NCBI RefSeq assembly: GCF_004765785.1
Contig: NZ_ML219769.1
Span: 62,001 to 126,000 of the forward strand
DNA: 64,000 nt
DNA from: Halorussus ruber
Lineage (GTDB): Archaea; Halobacteriota; Halobacteria; Halobacteriales; Haladaptataceae
Direction: 5' to 3'
A model generated the notes under the pieces. That model did not search any database and was not told the DNA's origin. It worked only from the letters and a program-made list of their open reading frames with translations. Below are positions 59,343 to 64,000 of the stretch, piece by piece. Each line of letters starts with the position of its first letter. The stretch's first letter is position 1. Made by a program: the position numbers and the translations under genes.

Positions 59343-61229
59343 TCATACGCGGACGCCCCAGAAGAACGCGATTCCGAGGACAGTGACGATAGAGAGGAGG
59401 AACTGCAACGGCGCGCCGACCCGAATGAAGTCCGAGAACGTGTACCCGCCGGGGCCGTAGACGAAGAGATTCGTCTGGTAGCCCACCGGCGTCATGAACG
59501 CCGTCGAGGCCGCGAACGTGACAGCCAGGACGAACGCGAAGGCGTTCGCCCCGATCGACTGGGCGGCGTTGGCGGCCACCGGAATCATCAACACGACGCT
59601 CGCGTTGTTGCTGATGACGCTCGTCAACAGCCCGGTCGCTAGATAGAATACCCACAGGACGCCAATCGCTGGCAGGAACGTCGCCGTTGAGGCGACGGCA
59701 TCGCCGAGCAGCGCTGCGGCCCCCGTCTGCTGCAGGGCGATGCCGAGCGGGATGACGCCAGCGAGGAGGAAGATGACGTTCCACTCGACGGACGAATAGA
59801 GTTCGGTCGGCTCGAGGACGCCGGTGAAGACCATCGCCACGACGCCTGCAAGTGCCGAGACGACAATCGGCAGGACGTTCAGTGCTGGCAGTGCGACCAC
59901 GCCAGCGATGATGGCGACCGCGAACGGAATCTTCTCGCTCCGGTAGGTCACCTCGTCGAACTCGTGGGCGACGATGAAGTCCTCGTTATCGACGAGTCGA
60001 GTGAGGCTGTCGGGCGGTGCCTGAACCAAGAGCGTGTCGCCGACGCGAATACGGATGTCCTCGAACCGGTCCCGGACCACGTCTCCACGGGTACGAAAGG
60101 CCAGCACGTTCGCGTCGTAACGCTGTCGGAACGACGAACTCGCCAGCGTTTCGCCGACGAGAAACGACCCCGACGGGATGACGACTTCGACGAGAACGGG
60201 TTCGTCCTCCTCTTCCTCCTCCTCCGATGGATGCAGGTCGTCCTCGGTTCGCGGACCGCCCGATAGTCTGAGGCCTTCCGTATCCATGATGTCCCCGAGT
60301 GTCTCTCGGTTCGTCCTGAGTCGGAGCGTGTCGCTTTCGTGAATCTCCTTTCGAGCGAGCGGCTCGTCGAACCGCTCGCCGTAGCGAATCAGCTGTAACA
60401 CGTCGATATCGAGGTCGTCGTCGCCGAGCGCCTCCTCGACAGTCTGGCCGATAAGCGGTGAGTTCGCCGGGACGACGACGTCAGCGAGGTACTCTTGGAG
60501 AGCGTACTCCTCGACGAGGTCCTCGTCGGCGGGAATCCGCTCGGGGAGCAGTCGAACGCCAACCGTCATGAGATAGAGCGTCCCGACGGCGAAGACGACG
60601 ACACCGAGTTTGGTGAACTCGAACATTCCAAACGCGTGTAGCCCGAGTCCGGGCGACTCCGCACCGAGCTGGGCCGCGATATCGCTGGCGAGGATGTTTG
60701 TCGATGTCCCGATTAGTGTGAGCGTCCCCCCGAGCATCGACGCGAACGACAGCGGCATCAGCAGCTTCGAGGGAGAGGTGTTCCCCTCGTGCGCGAGGTC
60801 GGCGATGACGGGCACGAGAATTGCGACGACCGGCGTGTTGTTGACGAACCCGGAGACCGGACCGGTAACGGTGACCGTTGCGGCGAGTTGCTTGCGCCGG
60901 TCGTCCCCGGCGAACGCGGCCATCTTCCGGCCGATCAACTGGACGATGCCGGTTCGGTTGATGCCCGTACTCAGGATGAGCATCGCCAAGACGGTGATCG
61001 TCGCCGGGTTTGCGAACCCGGAAATCCCCTCCCGCGGAGTGATTTGTGTCCACGGTTCGAGCACCATCAGCAACACCATTATTAGGATGGCGGTGACGTC
61101 GATCGGGAACCGCTCGGTCGCAAAGAGTACGAGAGCGAGGAGAATGAGAGCGAAGACGACGAGCATCTCCGCCGTCACCGGTGTCGAGGCCAATCCCTGA
61201 GTCGCCTGAGAAATCGGAGAGAAGGACAT
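59343..61229 (-). CDS. SLC13/DASS permease with two TrkA-C domains
   Basis: This 628-aa membrane protein has helical halves (about 20-220 and 440-628) around a soluble insert with two TrkA-C (RCK-C) domains (about 240-320 and 345-425; ANSPLIGQTVEEALGDDDL and PSGSFLVGETLASSSFRQRYDANVLAFRT). The transporter core has VNNTPVVAILVPV and SNNASVVLMIPVA, which are the SNNT-like motifs of Na+-coupled anion transporters (here NNTP and NNAS). Possible substrates are dicarboxylates, sulfate or phosphate. RCK-C domains may gate it by nucleotides. Confidence 0.93.
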   Translation of the reverse strand: MSFSPISQATQGLASTPVTAEMLVVFALILLALVLFATERFPIDVTAILIMVLLMVLEPWTQITPREGISGFANPATITVLAMLILSTGINRTGIVQLIGRKMAAFAGDDRRKQLAATVTVTGPVSGFVNNTPVVAILVPVIADLAHEGNTSPSKLLMPLSFASMLGGTLTLIGTSTNILASDIAAQLGAESPGLGLHAFGMFEFTKLGVVVFAVGTLYLMTVGVRLLPERIPADEDLVEEYALQEYLADVVVPANSPLIGQTVEEALGDDDLDIDVLQLIRYGERFDEPLARKEIHESDTLRLRTNRETLGDIMDTEGLRLSGGPRTEDDLHPSEEEEEEDEPVLVEVVIPSGSFLVGETLASSSFRQRYDANVLAFRTRGDVVRDRFEDIRIRVGDTLLVQAPPDSLTRLVDNEDFIVAHEFDEVTYRSEKIPFAVAIIAGVVALPALNVLPIVVSALAGVVAMVFTGVLEPTELYSSVEWNVIFLLAGVIPLGIALQQTGAAALLGDAVASTATFLPAIGVLWVFYLATGLLTSVISNNASVVLMIPVAANAAQSIGANAFAFVLAVTFAASTAFMTPVGYQTNLFVYGPGGYTFSDFIRVGAPLQFLLSIVTVLGIAFFWGVRV

Positions 61230-61531
61230 ACTGTACAGACTCGCTAACGAGGGAAAAGGGCTGGTATCCCTATCGGCTGTGACTCCCCCGCCACAAATTC
61301 CGTATAGCTAAATACGGTTTAAAAATGCATTCTCTCCCGCGATTCAGAAGATTTCGGGCTTTTGCGGCGCTCTCGGTCCATATCTCTCTTCGAACGAATG
61401 CACTTGTGATTAGCGCAGGAATCACGAGTAAATTTTAGTGGGACCGCGCCCTCGGTGGCGCACGAAACCGCCGAATCGTGCAGAACCGGCCTCTCGACAG
61501 CAAAACCCCCGACTCAGCGATTAGAAACACC
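61230..61531. other. intergenic region with promoter hairpin
   Basis: There is no gene here. CCGTAT-AGCTAA-ATACGG (61300-61317) is a perfect 6-bp-arm inverted repeat followed at once by TTTAAAAATG, a TATA-like element. It may be an operator and promoter for the permease (minus) or recombinase (plus). Confidence 0.5.
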
Positions 61532-62680
61532 ATGCCTACGAAGACTGACCAGCCGCTCGACGCACCGCTCTCGGACTTCCTCACCGACAAGAGCAAGCGC
61601 AACGACTCGGGCAACTACCGCCGGAACGCCGAGCGCGTCGTCCGCGAGTGGGTCGCGTGGACCAACGACGAGCGCAGTACCTACACCTTCGCCGCGCTCG
61701 ACGTGACGGACCTCGAAGCCTACGCGCGCCACCTCAAACGCCGCACCGACGACAGCGACGGCCTCGCGGCCTCCTCGGCGCGGAAGTACTACGACTACGT
61801 GCGAGCCTACCTCTCGTGGTGCCAGCGACGGCCCTACCTCGCCGAGAACCCGGCCAAAAGCGCCCGCGCCGACGAACCGCTTCCCGACGCCGACGAGCAG
61901 GCCGACCACGAACAGCAGTTCTGGACGCCGGAGCAACGGAAGGCCATCGTGGCGTACGTCGAGGAGCGCGCCTACGAGGCGATAGACGAGCGGGGGTCAG
62001 ACGCCCTCGCCGAGGCCCGCGACCGGGCGCTCGTCGCCACCGTCGGCTACTCCGGCGTCCGGGGCGGCGAGGTCCTGCGCGACCGGAACGACGACCGCCG
62101 CGACGGCGTGCGCTGGCGGGACGTGGACCTCGACGGCGGAACGATGACCATCCTCGAAAAGGGCAAGCAGGAGTACACCGACACGGGCGTCCCGAAACAG
62201 GCGGTCCGGGCGCTCGACCGCTGGAAGCAGGTCTTTGACCCGCCGAACGACGAGTGGCCGGTCTTCCCGACCCTGCACGCGCCGTCGCTCGCGTCGGCGG
62301 CGACGGCGGGCCTCGAAGCCGAGGGCCACGACGAGAGCGAAATCGAGGAGATTCGGGACGACGCGACGGCGCTGGAAATCTGCTACGAGTACGAAATCGC
62401 CCCGCCCGCGCTGACGACCGCCGGAGCGCGGAACCTGATGCAACGCCTCTCGAAGGCCGCAGACGTGCCCGGCCTCGACACCGAGGACGGCGAGTATCTG
62501 GAACTCCACGGCGGCCGACGCGGTGCCGGTGGGGCGCTCCTTCGGACGAAGGGTCTGGAGTGGGCCCAAAAGCACCTGAAACACGCGAATCCGGACACGA
62601 CGATGAAGGCCTACGAGAACATCACCGCCGAGGAGACGGCGAAGGAGGCCGGAGAGGCGTTCGACGAACTCGACAACTGA
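61532..62680 (+). CDS. tyrosine recombinase / integrase
   Basis: This 382-aa site-specific recombinase has an N-terminal SAM-like core-binding domain (about 15-110) and catalytic residues: R in GYSGVRGGEVL near 176, H-x-x-R in LELHGGRRGAGG near 325-328 and the Tyr in MKAYENI near 361. Lys of the beta-hairpin may be in MTILEKGKQEY. Such XerC/D-like enzymes in haloarchaea are carried by plasmids and chromosomes. No att site or tRNA target is visible beside it. ATG at 61532. Confidence 0.9.
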   Translation: MPTKTDQPLDAPLSDFLTDKSKRNDSGNYRRNAERVVREWVAWTNDERSTYTFAALDVTDLEAYARHLKRRTDDSDGLAASSARKYYDYVRAYLSWCQRRPYLAENPAKSARADEPLPDADEQADHEQQFWTPEQRKAIVAYVEERAYEAIDERGSDALAEARDRALVATVGYSGVRGGEVLRDRNDDRRDGVRWRDVDLDGGTMTILEKGKQEYTDTGVPKQAVRALDRWKQVFDPPNDEWPVFPTLHAPSLASAATAGLEAEGHDESEIEEIRDDATALEICYEYEIAPPALTTAGARNLMQRLSKAADVPGLDTEDGEYLELHGGRRGAGGALLRTKGLEWAQKHLKHANPDTTMKAYENITAEETAKEAGEAFDELDN

Positions 62681-62954
62681 ACAGAGTCGAGTGAATCTGT
62701 ACGCAGGAGGGCGTAATCCGAGGATACAGAAGATAAGCGCAGTCCGAAGAAGCAGACGACTAGCTAATCCTGAAATAAACCGTATTCAGATATATCGTTC
62801 TCTAGGGTGGAAAGGCCTCGAATACCGTCGAGGAGTCTTGCCGGACGGTACGAAATCAGCGCGATAAAGAAATAATTAGATATGGAAAGAATAGAATATA
62901 ATTTCTTAAGACAACAATTATATCCTTCTAACCTCGACTCCTCCGACCGCAGAC

Positions 62955-63509
62955 TCACTCCCCCGCGAAGCGCGTCTGGACGAACAGGCCGACCGGAATT
63001 AGATTCAGCGCGGCAACCCCGAGAACCGGGAGCGTCGGCAGTTGCGGATACGCCGTCGCCGTGAGAAGCAACGCCGCGAGCGTGAGCGCGCTGGTCCAGG
63101 GCGGAATCGCGCCGACGCGGCGCTCGGCGGTCGCGTCGGTCGAGACCCGGCGTATCGTCTCGAAGTTCGGGCCGGTCGAAACCGACCGCGAGTCGGGATG
63201 GTACTCGATGACCCCGCACTCGTCGAGTTTGTCGAGGTGGTGCTGTGACAGCGAGGTGTAGACGCTCTGGCGGAGGTTCTCGGGGGCCGACTCGCCGCCC
63301 GCGATGGCGTCGGCGACCCCGTCGGCGAGGTCCCGCACCGATACCGTCTCCGACTCGTCGCTGGTCCGGCGCGCGAGGTACCGGACGCACTCGCGCCGTC
63401 GCCGGTTGGCGAGCAGTTCGTACGTCTGGTCGTCGTCCCACTCCTCGCGCGACTGGCCGTCGTAACTCCTTCGGTCGCCCGGTCTGGCCTCGTTCGATTT
63501 CAGATTCAT
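62955..63509 (-). CDS. winged-helix membrane protein (DUF7344-type)
   Basis: This 184-aa protein has a winged-helix domain in its first two-thirds (YELLANRRRRECVRYLARRT..., RQSVYTSLSQHHLDKLDECGVIEYHPDSRSV). Two membrane helices come at the end (about 133-180, LTLAALLLTATAYPQLPTLPVLGVAALNLIPVGLFV). This is the usual form of haloarchaeal DUF7344 regulators anchored in the membrane. The target is unknown. ATG at 63509; the AT-rich stretch 62700-62950 downstream contains no gene. Confidence 0.82.
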   Translation of the reverse strand: MNLKSNEARPGDRRSYDGQSREEWDDDQTYELLANRRRRECVRYLARRTSDESETVSVRDLADGVADAIAGGESAPENLRQSVYTSLSQHHLDKLDECGVIEYHPDSRSVSTGPNFETIRRVSTDATAERRVGAIPPWTSALTLAALLLTATAYPQLPTLPVLGVAALNLIPVGLFVQTRFAGE

Positions 63510-63635
63510 CCCCGAGATATCCGAGTAAAGGGACCGTACTCCCTTATCTATCGTGCAGTTAACGCGCTCGCCGATTGCTGCAACGACGTTCGCAACAGTT
63601 GTCAAGAATGGCGCGGCGAGGAGTCCGGGGAGCGA

Positions 63636-63968
63636 TTACCCGCCGCCGAACTCCTCGGCGGTCGAATCCGACGGATAGACCAGTCCGAGTTCCATGTCGA
63701 AGACGAGGTCCGTCTCGGCGTCGAGCGCCTGAAGGTAGTCCCGATACAACGCTTCGTGGAGGTCGCCGTACTCGGTGGCGTCGTCGATGGCGTCGTCAGC
63801 GCCGTGGAGGCGTTCTGCGAGCTTGCTCACGGTAATCGGCGTCCCGGCGTCCTCGACGGCGATGCGGATGCGCCGGGCGAGGTCCTCGTCCCCACCGCCC
63901 GCTCCCGCTGGCCCGAGTTCCGGAGGCCGACCCCATTCCGAGTCTGGTGGTTCCTGCGGCCGACTCAT
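63636..63968 (-). CDS. HTH-like hypothetical protein (HalOD1-type output domain possible)
   Basis: This 110-aa protein has an acidic Gly/Pro-rich start and a likely winged helix (DLARRIRIAVEDAGTPITVSKLAERLHGADDAID, HEALYRDYLQALDAETDLVFDMELGLVYP). I cannot name the family. ATG at 63968; a GTG 18 bp upstream is also in frame. It is 127 bp upstream of the DUF7344-type gene on the same strand. Confidence 0.65.
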   Translation of the reverse strand: MSRPQEPPDSEWGRPPELGPAGAGGGDEDLARRIRIAVEDAGTPITVSKLAERLHGADDAIDDATEYGDLHEALYRDYLQALDAETDLVFDMELGLVYPSDSTAEEFGGG

Positions 63969-64000
63969 TCTGTCCAGTACGTCCACAGGTTCGGACTTAA

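Noticed and set aside
61532-62680. Provirus at the recombinase gene
   Set aside because: No structural, replication or att-flanked genes follow it. Neighbours are a permease and regulators.

Overview
This 64 kb window is haloarchaeal (class Halobacteria). The supporting signs are high-GC, acidic proteins, twin-arginine lipoprotein leaders, an Orc1/Cdc6 initiator with origin recognition boxes, a bacterio-opsin-activator-type HTH regulator, a haloarchaeal-type CRISPR repeat, and short AT-rich promoters between GC-rich genes. I cannot name the species. tRNA-Ser(GGA), tRNA-Asn and tRNA-Gly point to a chromosome or essential replicon. The ParA cassette, Orc1 and a tyrosine recombinase resemble replicon-maintenance modules.

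Layout. 1-7.7 kb holds a cytochrome bd oxidase (cydB partial, cydA), a 1-Cys peroxiredoxin and a sulfur block: a sulfide:quinone-reductase-like flavoprotein with a DUF1641 protein, an HTH/double-rhodanese protein, a single rhodanese, a 49-aa membrane peptide and a TauE/SafE exporter. 7.9-15.7 kb holds an SF1 helicase, a nitrilase-family hydrolase, a Tat-exported protein, a large FAD/Fe-S dehydrogenase and a DUF6282 hydrolase. 16-20.9 kb carries MgtC/DUF4010, an amidohydrolase, an MmgE/PrpD protein, a Bat-type regulator and a UspA protein. 20.9-24.5 kb is a four-gene OpuC-type osmoprotectant ABC transporter. 24.7-33.4 kb has a K+-channel-like protein, IS200/IS605-type end relics, DUF302, SHOCT, a methyltransferase, an LLM oxidoreductase, a phosphoesterase, an ATP-grasp protein, DUF2250 and a nucleotidyltransferase. 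33.4-34.2 kb is an RNA locus on the minus strand: a candidate structured RNA followed by four tRNAs. 34.4-39.7 kb has a zinc-ribbon regulator, a small membrane protein, a CPBP protease, an ABC exporter and an aldo/keto reductase.

The most unusual part is 39.9-47.2 kb. A parA gene and an acidic partner gene are flanked on both sides by arrays of degenerate 18-bp units. Each unit is close to a 15-bp dyad (TGTAGA-TAT-TCTACA) plus 3 bp. The upstream array holds a perfect 14-bp-arm palindrome and a perfect 15-bp-arm inverted repeat. Two Tat-lipoprotein beta-propeller genes separate this cassette from a replication origin, which has five ORB-like boxes in inverted orientation around an AT-rich core, mirrored purine/pyrimidine-rich arrays, and an orc1/cdc6 gene whose start codon overlaps the last box. 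Together they look like a segregation/replication unit whose centromere-like array I do not recognise.

48.0-51.1 kb is a CRISPR array with no cas genes in the window: 47 near-identical repeats plus one degenerate repeat, and one duplicated spacer. 51.3-64 kb holds PEP synthase with a repetitive tail, a Gfo/Idh/MocA oxidoreductase, a four-CBS protein, an SDR, a third beta-propeller protein, a DASS/SLC13 permease, a tyrosine recombinase and two small HTH-type or hypothetical proteins.
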